From a virus, in IMG/VR virus record IMGVR_UViG_3300045116_000451, positions 31,654 to 95,653 of that record: a stretch of 64,000 bases of DNA, one strand, 5' to 3'. Made by a program: the position numbers and the translations under genes. Shown here one piece after another: positions 1 to 9,300 of the stretch (positions are counted from its first letter, which is position 1; every line of letters begins with the position of its first letter). The notes below the pieces were generated by a model. The model searched no databases and was not told the origin of the DNA. It saw nothing but the letters and a program-made list of their open reading frames with translations.

Positions 1-1
1 G

Positions 2-325
2 GTGTGGGTCGCGCTCGGGGCAACGCCCGACTGGTGCGGCGGGAGGTTCCGGTGGGACGAGCGGGCATTCGCGGCCGCTGGCGCGGCGATCGAAATCGCC
101 CGCGCCGAGCTGAAGAACGGGGCGACCGACGCGGCTATCCTCACGCGCGCCATGCGCATCCGACGCCGGGAGGCCAGCATCGATCGCGCCGTGGACGCGG
201 TGCAGTCCCTCGGCGACGCGCTTCGTCGGGGCGTCCCCGTGCGCGTGAGCGGCGAGGTGACCCACGAGCTTGCGCATGCGATCGGACATGTGTTGACCAC
301 GACGTGCGAGGAGGTGGAATCATGA
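2..325 (+). CDS. Partial hypothetical protein, cut by window edge
   Basis: The frame is open from the first bases and reads 107 residues to a TGA that overlaps the next ATG (ATGA). A GTG lies at base 2, but the true start may be outside the window. The protein is alpha-helical in character, with several Ala/Arg-rich stretches. A short THELAHAIGH segment near residue 88 superficially resembles a zinc-binding helix but lacks a proper HExxH. I recognise no family. The overlap with the next gene suggests translational coupling in a + strand operon. Confidence 0.6.
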   Translation: MWVALGATPDWCGGRFRWDERAFAAAGAAIEIARAELKNGATDAAILTRAMRIRRREASIDRAVDAVQSLGDALRRGVPVRVSGEVTHELAHAIGHVLTTTCEEVES

Positions 326-765
326 AAACCCTGGACGTGTACGTGCGCGGGTTCTACGAGGCGCGGATCGGTCGGCGTAGGACGCTGGTGCGGATTGACG
401 CCGTCGCACCCGACGGCGGATGGTACGCGACCAATACGAGCACTGTTCGGCCAGTGCGCGTAGTTGCGGCGCAGTTGAGCCCGCCCGATCTGCCTGCGAT
501 CGGCCCTGTCGATCCGGAGCGTGTGGACATGGCGGTGGCCGACATCGTTCAGTACACACCGGAGAATGTGCTCGACACGCACGGATCGTTTCGACTGGCG
601 ATTCTCGGCCCCGACGAGCGAGACGCGGTCGAGCACGCGATCTATTTCGCTCAGGTGTCCGACCTGGCGCGAGCCGTCGCCGAACGGGAGCCGGTGCGCC
701 AGTGGGTGAGCAAACTGCTCGACGAGCGCGACAGAAGGCGCGCGCGTTTGGTGTTCGTGGAGTAG
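322..765 (+). CDS. Hypothetical protein, 147 aa
   Basis: The ATG at 322 is preceded by GAGGAGGTGG, a strong ribosome-binding site, and overlaps the upstream stop. The N-terminal part (MKTLDVYVRGFYEAR) looks like beta strands. The middle and C-terminal parts look helical, ending in a charged Arg-rich tail. No known domain is apparent. It belongs to the left-arm operon of small + strand genes that leads to the helicase at 3009. Confidence 0.65.
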   Translation: MKTLDVYVRGFYEARIGRRRTLVRIDAVAPDGGWYATNTSTVRPVRVVAAQLSPPDLPAIGPVDPERVDMAVADIVQYTPENVLDTHGSFRLAILGPDERDAVEHAIYFAQVSDLARAVAEREPVRQWVSKLLDERDRRRARLVFVE

Positions 766-775
766 GAGGCTGACC

Positions 776-1012
776 ATGGCTGTCGAAATTCGTGCACGTC
801 AACTGTCCGGAACGAGACGCCGGTTCGTCCCCCCTCCCACGGAACGGTGGGGCACGTTCGAGGACGCCATGGATCATCTCCGTGGCGTTCACGTGCATCC
901 CATCGAATGGGCGTCGGTGCTGTCCGACGAAGAGCGCGCCTGCGGGACCCTGGCGCGGGGCTGGTGCCCCGCGACGTGCACCGCTTACGTTGTGGTGCAG
1001 GTCCGAGAGTAG
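776..1012 (+). CDS. Hypothetical small protein, 78 aa
   Basis: Starts at ATG 776 behind AGGAGGCTGACC, a near-ideal Shine-Dalgarno sequence, 10 bases after the previous stop. The short soluble protein has two cysteines near its C-terminus (GWCPATCTAY) but no recognisable domain. It is the last gene before a 186-bp non-coding stretch that carries a large dyad. Confidence 0.6.
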   Translation: MAVEIRARQLSGTRRRFVPPPTERWGTFEDAMDHLRGVHVHPIEWASVLSDEERACGTLARGWCPATCTAYVVVQVRE

Positions 1013-1198
1013 GTTCGCCCTGCCCCCGCCGGGGGCATGGCCGCGAGGCCGTGGGCGCGCTGGCGACGCGCCGCAGGGACCGCGCGTGAATACGCGCTGT
1101 AGTCCTGCCCGGACGCCCGCGGCTGACATGATGTCGGCCGCGGGAGCCTGGGACGGACTCAGGAGCAAGCCGGGCGCGGCCCGGCACGGAGAACGAAA
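1013..1198 (+). other. Intergenic region with hairpins
   Basis: I see no credible gene here. It holds a GC-only inverted repeat at about 1021-1036 (GCCCC...GGGGC) and the longer dyad listed separately at 1116-1144. The final bases, GGAGAACGAAA, are the ribosome-binding site of the next gene. No T-run follows either hairpin, so neither is a convincing intrinsic terminator. Confidence 0.5.
1116..1144. promoter_or_regulatory. 29-bp near-perfect palindrome, candidate operator or RNA hairpin
   Basis: Arms CCCGCGGC and GCCGCGGG flank GACAT and ATGTC, around a single central G. The only unmatched position is a T opposite a G, which would still pair as U-G in RNA. Such length and symmetry are improbable by chance even in GC-rich DNA. 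It could bind a dimeric repressor or fold as a leader hairpin about 55 bp before the gene at 1199. Confidence 0.55.
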
Positions 1199-1786
1199 AT
1201 GGATACAGGCGTGAATACGATCGAGTTGGCGGAGAAGGCGCGGCGCGTGCAGGCGGACCATGCCGACTACCTGCTCGCGCGCGAGCGCGAGCGGGAGGCG
1301 GAAGTCGCGTTGCTGCAGGCAACGATCGAGACCGTCCGTCCGGCGCTGCCCGGCATGTCGCAGTGTATTCGGCGCCGGAGCGCCAGCACGAGCGGCCGCA
1401 ACGGCTGCAACCCGGTCGACGAGACGGCCGATTTCGACGACGAGATCGGCGTCCTGCTCGTCGATCGGTACGACCGCGATCGGGACGAGACGGGGAGCCG
1501 GGGCACGTACGGGGGCGATCGGCTCTACCTGCTCGACGATGGGAGACTCGCCGACGTCGAGCGCACTGGTTCGTGGTCGCACTGGCAGGGAGAATGGTCG
1601 AGCTGGGAGGCGGCTCTGTCGCCCATGACCACGGCCGAGGCGGTGAGCGCGTACGGGCTCGACAACATCCTGGCCGGCCTCACCAAGGCGCTCGACGTCC
1701 AGATCGCCGGCAACACCAAGGCGCAGGCGCAGGAATTCCGCGATCGAGCGGACAAGCTGCGTGATGCGCTCAGGCTCTTGAAGTAG
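1199..1786 (+). CDS. Hypothetical coiled-coil protein, 195 aa
   Basis: Starts at ATG 1199 with GGAG seven bases upstream. Residues 10-50 are strongly helical and charged (EREREAEVALLQATIE), consistent with a coiled coil. A central acidic segment and an Ala/Lys-rich helical C-terminus follow. The family is not recognised. Placed behind the palindrome and followed by a promoter at 1791, it may be a separately regulated unit. Confidence 0.65.
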   Translation: MDTGVNTIELAEKARRVQADHADYLLAREREREAEVALLQATIETVRPALPGMSQCIRRRSASTSGRNGCNPVDETADFDDEIGVLLVDRYDRDRDETGSRGTYGGDRLYLLDDGRLADVERTGSWSHWQGEWSSWEAALSPMTTAEAVSAYGLDNILAGLTKALDVQIAGNTKAQAQEFRDRADKLRDALRLLK

Positions 1787-1790
1787 CGGC

Positions 1791-1819
1791 TTGACCGGAC
1801 AAGAGCCAATGCCTATGGT
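1791..1819 (+). promoter_or_regulatory. Sigma70-type promoter
   Basis: TTGACC (1791-1796), a 17-bp spacer and TATGGT (1814-1819) lie immediately after the stop of the previous gene and 44 bp before the ATG at 1864. Both boxes match the bacterial housekeeping consensus well. This would drive the 1864 gene and the genes after it. Confidence 0.6.
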
Positions 1820-1863
1820 GTCCCGGAGCGCCCGAGGTGCGGCGCTCGGAAAGGCAGGAGCCG

Positions 1864-2217
1864 ATGAAATGGAATGTCTATCAGGCAACCTCCACCACGT
1901 GCTGCGTGGACCACCGCTACATAGCGTTGATGGAGCACGCCAGGGAGATGGCGTCTCTAGCCCGCAAAGCGCTCACCATGGCGCAAGCTCTCAATCGAGA
2001 CGTGTCCTGCGCGACGCTGTGGTGCGCTCCATTTCTCGTGCTCCAGCATGCGCCCGATGACTGGGTCACCAACGGCCAGAAGTGCGACGTAGAGGAAGAC
2101 CGCAACGAGAAAATCGAGGGTGCGAAACTCGTCGCAGCCACGGGCGGGTGGCGAATTTGTTTCACGCTCCGTCATCAGGGCGACGAGTACGAAACACCCA
2201 TGATCAAGTGGGACTAG
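1864..2217 (+). CDS. Hypothetical cysteine-containing protein, 117 aa
   Basis: The ATG at 1864 follows AGGCAGGAGCCG. The gene is visibly less GC-rich than its neighbours, which suggests a separate origin. Cysteines occur as TTCCVD, SCATLWC, KCDVE and RICF, and the C-terminus is beta-like. No domain is recognised. Confidence 0.6.
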   Translation: MKWNVYQATSTTCCVDHRYIALMEHAREMASLARKALTMAQALNRDVSCATLWCAPFLVLQHAPDDWVTNGQKCDVEEDRNEKIEGAKLVAATGGWRICFTLRHQGDEYETPMIKWD

Positions 2218-2273
2218 AGACATGCGACTGCGCGGCGCACGGCGCGCTCGCGCACGACGAAAGGACGGCAGCT

Positions 2274-2702
2274 ATGTCGAAGTCGAAGCACGAAAAGAAA
2301 CTGATGAAAAAGATGGCCAGAATGGCCGAGGAAGGGCCGCTCGTGACCGGAGGGCTGGAGTCTGCCTGGTGGCGGAACGCCGGCCCGCCGGCCGCCGCGA
2401 ATCTGACACTCGTCCCGACGCCCGAGATGAGCGCGTTCGGCGTGCCGGGCGAGGTGCTCGGCCGCTGTAGCGTCCGAGGGTGCCAGGGCAAGGTCGTCGT
2501 CGGAGGGCTCGCCGAGGACAACCCCGGCCTCGCCTGGTGCGGTTGCGACACGTGCGGGATCGAGTCTCGCGCGCGCATCCTGCGCGAGCCCGATGGCAAG
2601 AAGGCGCGAAAGCGCGCCCGAGCGCTACTCGACGAGCGGCTGAGCCTGTCCGTCGAGGACGAAGCCCGCTACGAGGCCATGTTCGCGGAAGGCGCTGGTT
2701 GA
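2274..2702 (+). CDS. Zinc-ribbon-like protein, 142 aa
   Basis: Starts at ATG 2274 (MSKSKHEKKLMKKM) with AAGGACGG upstream. After a Lys-rich N-terminus comes a Cys cluster CSVRGC ... WCGCDTC (about residues 63-97), which looks like a treble-clef or zinc-ribbon metal site. The C-terminus is charged and helical. A nucleic-acid-binding role is plausible but inferred only from composition. Confidence 0.65.
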   Translation: MSKSKHEKKLMKKMARMAEEGPLVTGGLESAWWRNAGPPAAANLTLVPTPEMSAFGVPGEVLGRCSVRGCQGKVVVGGLAEDNPGLAWCGCDTCGIESRARILREPDGKKARKRARALLDERLSLSVEDEARYEAMFAEGAG

Positions 2703-2705
2703 CGC

Positions 2706-2987
2706 ATGGACACCACACGCAAGGCGATCGTTGCCGAGGTGACCTCGGCCATCGTGCGCGCGCTGCGCTCCGGCATGACTGCGGAGCGGGCGGCAACGGT
2801 GCTGCTCGCCGCCGGCCAGGTGCTGCGCGAAGAACTGGACGAGCCCGCCCGCCAGCGCGTGACCGAGCAGGCCGACGCAATGGCGTCGCTGGTCGGCATG
2901 GCCCGCGCTGCAGCGCAACTCCTGCGCAAGGGCAAGTTACCTCCAGCCGGACCGTCGGGCAGCCCGCCACCTGCGGAATGCGGCTGA
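2706..2987 (+). CDS. Hypothetical helical protein, 93 aa
   Basis: Starts at ATG 2706, just after the previous stop. It is almost entirely Ala/Glu/Arg-rich helix up to residue 75, with a Pro-rich tail. No family is recognised. It sits directly ahead of the SNF2-type helicase gene and is probably co-transcribed with it. Confidence 0.6.
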   Translation: MDTTRKAIVAEVTSAIVRALRSGMTAERAATVLLAAGQVLREELDEPARQRVTEQADAMASLVGMARAAAQLLRKGKLPPAGPSGSPPPAECG

Positions 2988-3008
2988 TACGGTCTACGGA
3001 GACGACCA

Positions 3009-4802
3009 ATGCACGTGACCGTTCACGGCTCGCTGTTCATGATCCAACTCACGAACCAGCAGCGGTTCGTGGCCGACGCGCAATACCTGCGTTCGCTCGG
3101 CATGAGATTCCACGGCATCAAATGCAAGGGTCGCTGCGCTGCATGCGAGCAGGACGCCCCTCGCAAGCGCTGGTGGACCGAGCACGCGACGCTGGCGCGC
3201 ATGGCCGCGACGTCCTGGGACGAGGCTGCGGGGGCCGCGTTCGCTCGGCTCGAAGGGCAGGTGCGCGACAGCGCGGCCACCGACGCGGACGTGGACACGC
3301 CGTGCCCCGAGGGGCTCAGCTATCGCGGCTACCAGAAGGCCGCGATCCTGTTCGCCCGGGGCCGGCGGGGCGTTCTCATCGGCGACGAAATGGGCGTCGG
3401 CAAGACGATCGAGGCCCTCGGCATCGCGAACGACGACCGCTCGTTTGAGCGCGTGCTCGTCATCTGCCCGCTCGGGCTCAGGGCCAACTGGGCGCACGAG
3501 GCCAACCGATGGCTCGTGCGATGCCAGGGGCCGAACGCAATCCGGCCGGTGGTCGCGCAAAGCTCGGACGACGTGCCCGGCCCCGACGAGCCGTGCGTGC
3601 TCGTCGCGAACGTCGAACGCATGCTCAGCCATCGGCTCGGTACCGGTGAGGTGCGCGCTCGCGGCAAGCGCCTTCTCGCCGCACTCCTGGCGCAGCGATG
3701 GGACGTGCTCATCGTGGACGAGGTTCACCGGCTCCGCACGCAGCACTCGGAGAGTACGTTCTGCGTGTTCGGCTCGCCCGACAAAGACCTCGTCAAGGGC
3801 CATCCCATGCCTGCGAGGCCGGGCCTGGTGTCGCGCGCACGTCGCGTCGTGCTGCTCACGGGTACGCCGATCCCAAACCGCACCCGGGACATCTGGCAGG
3901 CTGTCCACGCGCTCGTGCCCGAGGAATTCCCGAACCACTGGTCGTTTTTGCACCGCTATTGCGGCGCTCGACGGGTCACGTATCCCGTGCGTGGCGGTCA
4001 CGGGGAAACGCGCGAAAGCTGGACGTTCGACGGCTGTACGAATTCCGCGGATCTGTACCTACGCCTGCGCGCGTCGTGCATGATCCGGCGATTGAAGGGC
4101 GACGTGTTGAGCGAGCTGCCGGCGAAAACACGTGAGATCATCGTGCTGCCGTCCGACGACATCAAGGCCGTGGTCGATCGCGAGCGGGATGCCTGGCGCC
4201 AACTCGGCCTGATTCGGTCCGAAGGAACGGCGATCGACTACGAGCAAGCGCTCGACCGGCTGCACGGCGCGCCTTGCGGCGTCGGGCCGGCCGCCGAGAT
4301 CGCCGAAGCGCGCCAGGACCTCGGGCTCGCCAAGGTGCCGTACCTGGTGCAACACCTCGAATCGATGCGCGACCAGGGCATCGCGAAAATCGTAGTGTTC
4401 GGGCACCATCACGTCGTGCTCGAAGAGCTGCACGATCGCTACCCCGAATCGGTGCTCCTGTACGGTCCCAGCAGCGAGCGCGAGCGAGAGGACGCCCTGC
4501 ATGCGTTCACGTGCACCAAGGTGCCCGTGTTCATCGGCTCGATCCAGGCCGCGGGCATCGGCCTGAATCTGCAAGTCGCCTCGCACGTTCTGTTCGTGGA
4601 GGCGAGCTGGAACCACTCGGACCTCGTACAGGCCGAGGACCGCGTGCACCGGCTCGGCCAGCGGGAGCCCGTGCTGGTGCAGCACTTCGTGTTCGACGGC
4701 ACGATCGAGGGGGACATCCTGCGCCGCGCAATCGAAAAGCAGGCGGACGCCGACAAGGTGCTCGACGCAAAGGCGCCCGGCGCGCCGGAAAGGCAGGGCT
4801 GA
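3009..4802 (+). CDS. SNF2-family (SF2) helicase/translocase
   Basis: This 597-aa protein has the full set of SNF2 motifs. They are a Q-like YRGYQKAA (105-112), Walker A GDEMGVGKT (125-133), DEVH (237-240), LTGTPIPN (283-290) and the C-terminal RVHRLGQ of motif VI (545-551). An N-terminal Cys segment (KCKGRCAAC) may bind zinc. The size and motif style resemble the compact SMARCAL1-like translocases of large phages, which hydrolyse ATP to move on DNA and remodel it. The ATG at 3009 follows GGAG with seven-base spacing, and the gene abuts the next one (TGACATG). A role in replication or recombination is inferred. Confidence 0.9.
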   Translation: MHVTVHGSLFMIQLTNQQRFVADAQYLRSLGMRFHGIKCKGRCAACEQDAPRKRWWTEHATLARMAATSWDEAAGAAFARLEGQVRDSAATDADVDTPCPEGLSYRGYQKAAILFARGRRGVLIGDEMGVGKTIEALGIANDDRSFERVLVICPLGLRANWAHEANRWLVRCQGPNAIRPVVAQSSDDVPGPDEPCVLVANVERMLSHRLGTGEVRARGKRLLAALLAQRWDVLIVDEVHRLRTQHSESTFCVFGSPDKDLVKGHPMPARPGLVSRARRVVLLTGTPIPNRTRDIWQAVHALVPEEFPNHWSFLHRYCGARRVTYPVRGGHGETRESWTFDGCTNSADLYLRLRASCMIRRLKGDVLSELPAKTREIIVLPSDDIKAVVDRERDAWRQLGLIRSEGTAIDYEQALDRLHGAPCGVGPAAEIAEARQDLGLAKVPYLVQHLESMRDQGIAKIVVFGHHHVVLEELHDRYPESVLLYGPSSEREREDALHAFTCTKVPVFIGSIQAAGIGLNLQVASHVLFVEASWNHSDLVQAEDRVHRLGQREPVLVQHFVFDGTIEGDILRRAIEKQADADKVLDAKAPGAPERQG

Positions 4803-4803
4803 C

Positions 4804-5256
4804 ATGTACGACGAATTGTTGGCCGCGCGGGCCGTCGCGGATGCGGAGCGCTGGTGTCTCGACTCCGGCGTACCGTCTCTCGTGCGACCCGCGCGCGATG
4901 GCTACGACATGCGGACGGCGCTTCTGCGGCACGTCGCGACCGCGATCGAAGACACGCTCGGCATGCCGGCCCTGGACGTGCGCCACACGCGCAGCTACGA
5001 TGAGCGCGCATCCCCGCGCGAGCACGCGCTGCAGCTGCGAGACAACGTGGTCACGGCCGTTGCGGCGACCATGTCGCACCTCGGACTGCCCGACTCCGTG
5101 CAGGTCACGGTGCAACCTGTCTCGCGCATGTCGTTCGGTTCCTCGAAGCGAACCGTCGTGATCGTCGAGCTTTGCATGGCAGGGGTCGAGCCCCCTCTGT
5201 GCGCGATCTGGGACACCGAAATGCTAGGAGAACCATCATGCGAAAGTATCTTTTGA
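4804..5256 (+). CDS. Hypothetical protein, 150 aa
   Basis: Starts two bases after the helicase stop. The N-terminal half is helical. The C-terminal half alternates strands (VQVTVQPVSRM, KRTVVIVELCM) and could be a small alpha/beta domain. No family is recognised. Its 3' end overlaps the start of the DUF1874 gene by 19 bases. Confidence 0.6.
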   Translation: MYDELLAARAVADAERWCLDSGVPSLVRPARDGYDMRTALLRHVATAIEDTLGMPALDVRHTRSYDERASPREHALQLRDNVVTAVAATMSHLGLPDSVQVTVQPVSRMSFGSSKRTVVIVELCMAGVEPPLCAIWDTEMLGEPSCESIF

Positions 5257-5576
5257 ACAGCGCCGTGATCACATCGCCGGGCATGTATTGCTACGAGCAC
5301 GTCGATCTGGACGAAGCAACCAAGTGGCTCGAAGCCGGCGATTGGACGAGCACCATCGGTTACCCGGAGACGGCCGAGGCCCTGTCGGAGCTGACCGGGC
5401 TGCGCATCCCGGTGAACCGGAGCGTCGTCACGATGCAGCCGGGCGACCAGGCGCTCGTGTTCCGGCTCGTGCTGCCACCGGGCGCCCGTCGGGTCGCCCC
5501 CGGCGCCAAGGGCGGCCTGGGCGTGGGCTACATCCTGCAGCACTGCGAGATCGGCCTGCTCGAACGGGTTTCCTGA
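5238..5576 (+). CDS. DUF1874 protein (AcrIII-1 / viral ring-nuclease family)
   Basis: The 112 residues match the DUF1874 pattern end to end. They run MRKYLLNSAVIT at the start, a central STIG-x-x-x-TAEALSEL helix, the IPVNR strand, GDQALVFRL and a closing GLLERV. Members such as SIRV1 gp29 (AcrIII-1) cleave cyclic tetra-adenylate and so switch off type III CRISPR ancillary nucleases. In characterised members the helix begins GH, with His as a catalytic residue. Here that position is Tyr42 (GYPET), so activity may be lost or changed to ligand sequestration. The ATG at 5238 has AGGAG seven bases upstream. Confidence 0.8.
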   Translation: MRKYLLNSAVITSPGMYCYEHVDLDEATKWLEAGDWTSTIGYPETAEALSELTGLRIPVNRSVVTMQPGDQALVFRLVLPPGARRVAPGAKGGLGVGYILQHCEIGLLERVS

Positions 5577-5594
5577 GAAACTCCCGCCGGGGGC

Positions 5595-5624
5595 TTGACT
5601 CCCCACGCACAGATAAAGCACACT
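5595..5624 (+). promoter_or_regulatory. Leaderless promoter for the 5631 gene
   Basis: TTGACT (5595-5600), an 18-bp spacer and CACACT (5619-5624) are followed by exactly six bases and then ATG. Transcription would start at or next to the ATG, which has no Shine-Dalgarno sequence. The geometry repeats at seven other genes in the window. Confidence 0.5.
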
Positions 5625-5630
5625 CTACGT

Positions 5631-6377
5631 ATGCAGGGTGACGGTCCCGCCATTCGACGCCACCTCGACGCACGCCTGGTCAGCTACGCGCTGTCCGTGG
5701 TCGAGGGCAAGATGGACCAGGAGCTGGCCGGCACGCTCCAGACGTGCGCTGCGGCCTGTCTTCAAGCCGCGAGCGGCATCCTGGCGCTCGTGATGGCCTG
5801 CCGGGCAACGGCGCGCGCGCCGGCCCTGGTGCGCCTGCTCGACGCCAAGCAGCGCGAACGCTTGACCACGCTTCTCGAAAGCGTCGCCGAGGTGGTCGAG
5901 GACTCGTGGAAAGGTCAGCTGCAGGAAGTCATGGAGGTGGTGGTCGTCATGGCGTGCTCGACCACGGACGATCCCGAAGTCGAAGCGAACCTGCGCAGCT
6001 GGGCTCACGGGCTGCGCCTGGACACGCGCGCGCTCGCAGTACACGAGGACGAGGACACGATCGAGGACGTCGTCGAACCCGACACGCCCATGCACCGCAG
6101 GGAGCACAAGCGCCGATCGCGCTCGTCGCGCTCGGCCTACCAGAAGGAACGCTGCGACAACCTGGTCGCACGCGCCGTTTCGATGGGCGTTCACACGACG
6201 CGGCCGCTTCTCGCGAACGGACAGGTCGTGATCATCGGCCAGGCGCCTCGGGGACAGGCGAGGCTCGCGAAGCTGCGGGGCTCCATGGCCGAAGCCGAGG
6301 TGCTCTGCAAGCAGATCAACGAGCAGATCCGCCAGCTCGGCGTCGGCGAGCCGAAGCTATCTCAGGCCGTGGGATGA
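5631..6377 (+). CDS. Hypothetical protein encoded next to the recombinase, 248 aa
   Basis: I chose ATG 5631 because a promoter places the transcript start at that codon. A TTG at 5595 is in frame but would overlap the -35 box. The first 120 residues are helical. An acidic stretch (EDEDTIEDVVEPD) and then a basic stretch (RREHKRRSRSSR, near residue 165) suggest a DNA-interacting linker, followed by a helical C-terminus. The stop overlaps the recombinase start (ATGA), so the two are probably made together. It might be a recombination accessory factor, but this rests on position only. Confidence 0.6.
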   Translation: MQGDGPAIRRHLDARLVSYALSVVEGKMDQELAGTLQTCAAACLQAASGILALVMACRATARAPALVRLLDAKQRERLTTLLESVAEVVEDSWKGQLQEVMEVVVVMACSTTDDPEVEANLRSWAHGLRLDTRALAVHEDEDTIEDVVEPDTPMHRREHKRRSRSSRSAYQKERCDNLVARAVSMGVHTTRPLLANGQVVIIGQAPRGQARLAKLRGSMAEAEVLCKQINEQIRQLGVGEPKLSQAVG

Positions 6378-9300
6378 TCGAGCCCGAGGACACGCTCACG
6401 GCGGTGCCGAACCGAGCCGACGCGCTCGGCGCGTTCGGCGAGCTTGCGAACGGCCAGGCGGGCTACAAGGAATCGCGATACGCGCAGGCGATCCGCTCGC
6501 TCGTCGAGCGGCTCATGATGAGGGCGACTTCGATCCAGCAAGTGCGCGGCAAGCGCCGGCTGCGAGAGCGCCCGCAAGACCGCTCGAACAGCGTCAAGAC
6601 GTACGTCAAGGCGCTGGAGCTGTTTTCGTACTGGTCGGTCACGATCTACGGCCGTGAGCTGGACCCGGCCGAGGTCACGACGGCCGTCGTCGGCGATTAC
6701 GTGTCGTGGCTCCGGGCGGACGCGACGCGTGCCATCGCGAACGCATCGCCCGAGCAGCAACAACGGCGCGAGGAATACGTCAAGACGCGTCTCGCAGTGC
6801 GGCGGCTCATGATCCGCGCATCCGGCACGGATGCGATCCAGGTGCACGACGCTGCCCTCAGCGCGATCGAGACGTACGGACAGGCGAACATCCACCAAAT
6901 CTACGAGGCGCTGCCTCCCAGGGTTCGAGACCGTTACGTGCTGCCGAAGCAAGATGCACGCGTGCCCCTGGACTACTCGCAGCTGCACCGCGTGCTCAAC
7001 ACCTTGCTCCGAGCGCACAGAGTGATCGAACGCAGCCCAAGCTCGCGCCAGATCCGCTCCCGGAAGGGCTACATCTGGTCGACCGAAGAGCGCGATCCGC
7101 TCATTTACCGCTACCTTCTGGCAAGGGTGACGCCGCTCAAAGAAACGAGCGTTTCGACGCACCTTTCGGCTCTGAGCGCTGTTTGGCGCGAAATGCTCAA
7201 GCGCACGGACCAGGGCCCCGCACCCCTGGTGTTCAACCCGTGGGCAGACGCGCTCAGCCAGTCGTCGTGGAGGGTACGCGCGCAGAAGACGGCCGAACGA
7301 TCACAGCTCGTGCCGAGCAAAGCGCTCACCAAGCCCATTGTGCGAGCGCTTTTTGGCGCCGCTTCGGGACCGGCGCTGGAGCAGCGGCGCGACAAGCTGG
7401 CGCTGGCGCTTCTCACCTGGCTCGGGCTTCGGGCCGAGGAAGTCGTCGGGGCGCTGCGGGCGGACCTGGGCACGCGCGAGGGCGCGATGGCGCTCACGGT
7501 CTACGGCAAGGGCAACAAGGCGCGCCTGGTGCCCGTCTTCGCGGAAATCCGGCAGGCGTTTGAGCTGCTGAACGACACGCTTGGGTCGATGACCCGTGAG
7601 ACGTTCGTCGGCGAGGACGGCCAGCGAAGGCCCACCTACAGCGCGCGTTACGCGATGGCGCTGCTCGAACCGGACGCGCCGCTCGTGCCTTCGCTCGTGC
7701 GCTGGGGCACGAACGTACGCACGGGCGATCCAGAAGCCGACGCACGCAACCCGCTGGACACCTCGGGTCTGCGGGCGCTCGTGTGCAAGCTCGGCGACCG
7801 AGCGAGGGTGCGCGTGGTCGCGACCGGTGAGATCCGGGCGCTCGACACGTCCGAGCGGGCGCGTGTGCACCCGCACGCCTTCCGGCACTACGCCGCCACC
7901 GCGGCTTCCGAGGGGGGCGTGAGCATGGTCAAGATCAAGGGTCTGCTCGGCCACGAGTCGATCCGCACGACCGAAGGCTACGTAGAGGTGCCGGCCGAGA
8001 CGAGCGTCGAGGTGTCGGTGGCGATCTACAGGGCGACGGAGGGGGGCGAGGCGATGACGGCCGATGAGCTTTCGTCGGCGAGGGTGCGGTCCTCGGCGAT
8101 CGAGCAGCCGGAGATCGAAGGGGTCGTGGTGCAGCCGGCGAGGGTGGTTGGAACGGCGCCGGCGGTTTCTCCTTTGGCTGGCTCGGCGCGTGTGGATCCG
8201 GGCGAGAAGGTCGCAAGCCCTGGCTGGGCCTACGTGCCGGGATCGGAAAAGACGATCGCGTACATCCCGCGTGGGATGACCGCGGTCGCGTTCTCGCGGC
8301 ATGTGCAGTCGCAGGCCCAAGGGGCGAGGGCACGGGCGGAGAAGGCTCGCGAGACGGGCGACGCCAAGACGTACGAGAGCGCGCTCGCGGAGTACGTCGT
8401 GTGGCGCTCGAAGTACCTTTACGTGACCATGCGACAGGGCGAAAAGAGCAAGCTCGCGTGGTGGACTGGACGGGCTGGACGATGGCAGGGGCTGGAGCGC
8501 GCGCCGATCATGGGACCTTCGCAGCTCGGGCCTGAGACCGATCGGGATCGAATCGTCACGGACGGCTTGAAAGCGCTGTACGAAGCGTTCTGGGAGACGC
8601 GTGGGCCGACGAGCGCTTCGGCTCTTGCCGTGTGGGTCGGTGAGATGGTGGACACGGCTGCAGGCGTGTTTGCCAGGGCCATGGTCGAGAGGGGCGACAG
8701 CTGGGTGGCCTACGACGAGCCGGCGGCGCCGGTCGAGCCTGTGGTGCGCATGCACCGCTCCGAGGCGATTCTGGAATGGTTCGAGCGCTGGGGCTGGAGC
8801 TACCGCGTGACGGGCGAAAAGGGTTCCGAGCGAGGCGGCAACGTTGCCCTGGCCGAGTTGGAAAGCTTACCGGAGTGGTTCTGGCTGGAGGACCCTCTGC
8901 TCGCGCTGCCAGCTGCGGAGCGCCGGCAGCTTCGCTTGTGGATCGAGCAGCTGCAGGCGCTGCGCCCGTCGCCTGGGCGTCTTGCCGAGGCGGTCGAGCA
9001 GATGGTGGACATCATGCGGGCATACCGCAAGCTCGGCCGCGCCTACGAACAGCGTCTCGAGCGAGAAGGTCGAGAAGAGCTTTCGCCCGAGCTGAAGCTG
9101 ATGGGCGATCGGCTGCGCGGGATGGAGGGCGCGTTCGCGCAGCAGGCGTTTAGGCTGTGGCCTACGTTGCGCGAGCCCCTGAGCGCGGCCGCGATCGTGA
9201 TGGGTCCTGGCCTGCCCTTCAGGGATCGGCTCGCGAAGGCGCTGCGGGCCCAAGGGATCGACATGGGCAACGCTTCGCAGGCACGCCTGGATCCTGTGCT

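Noticed and set aside
2-325. Zinc metallopeptidase from the HELAHAIGH segment
   Set aside because: The residues do not form HExxH in the needed register, and nothing else supports a protease.
320-1888. 522-aa open frame on the - strand
   Set aside because: It opposes a series of + strand genes with good ribosome-binding sites, and its sequence is low-complexity Arg/Pro/Ala.
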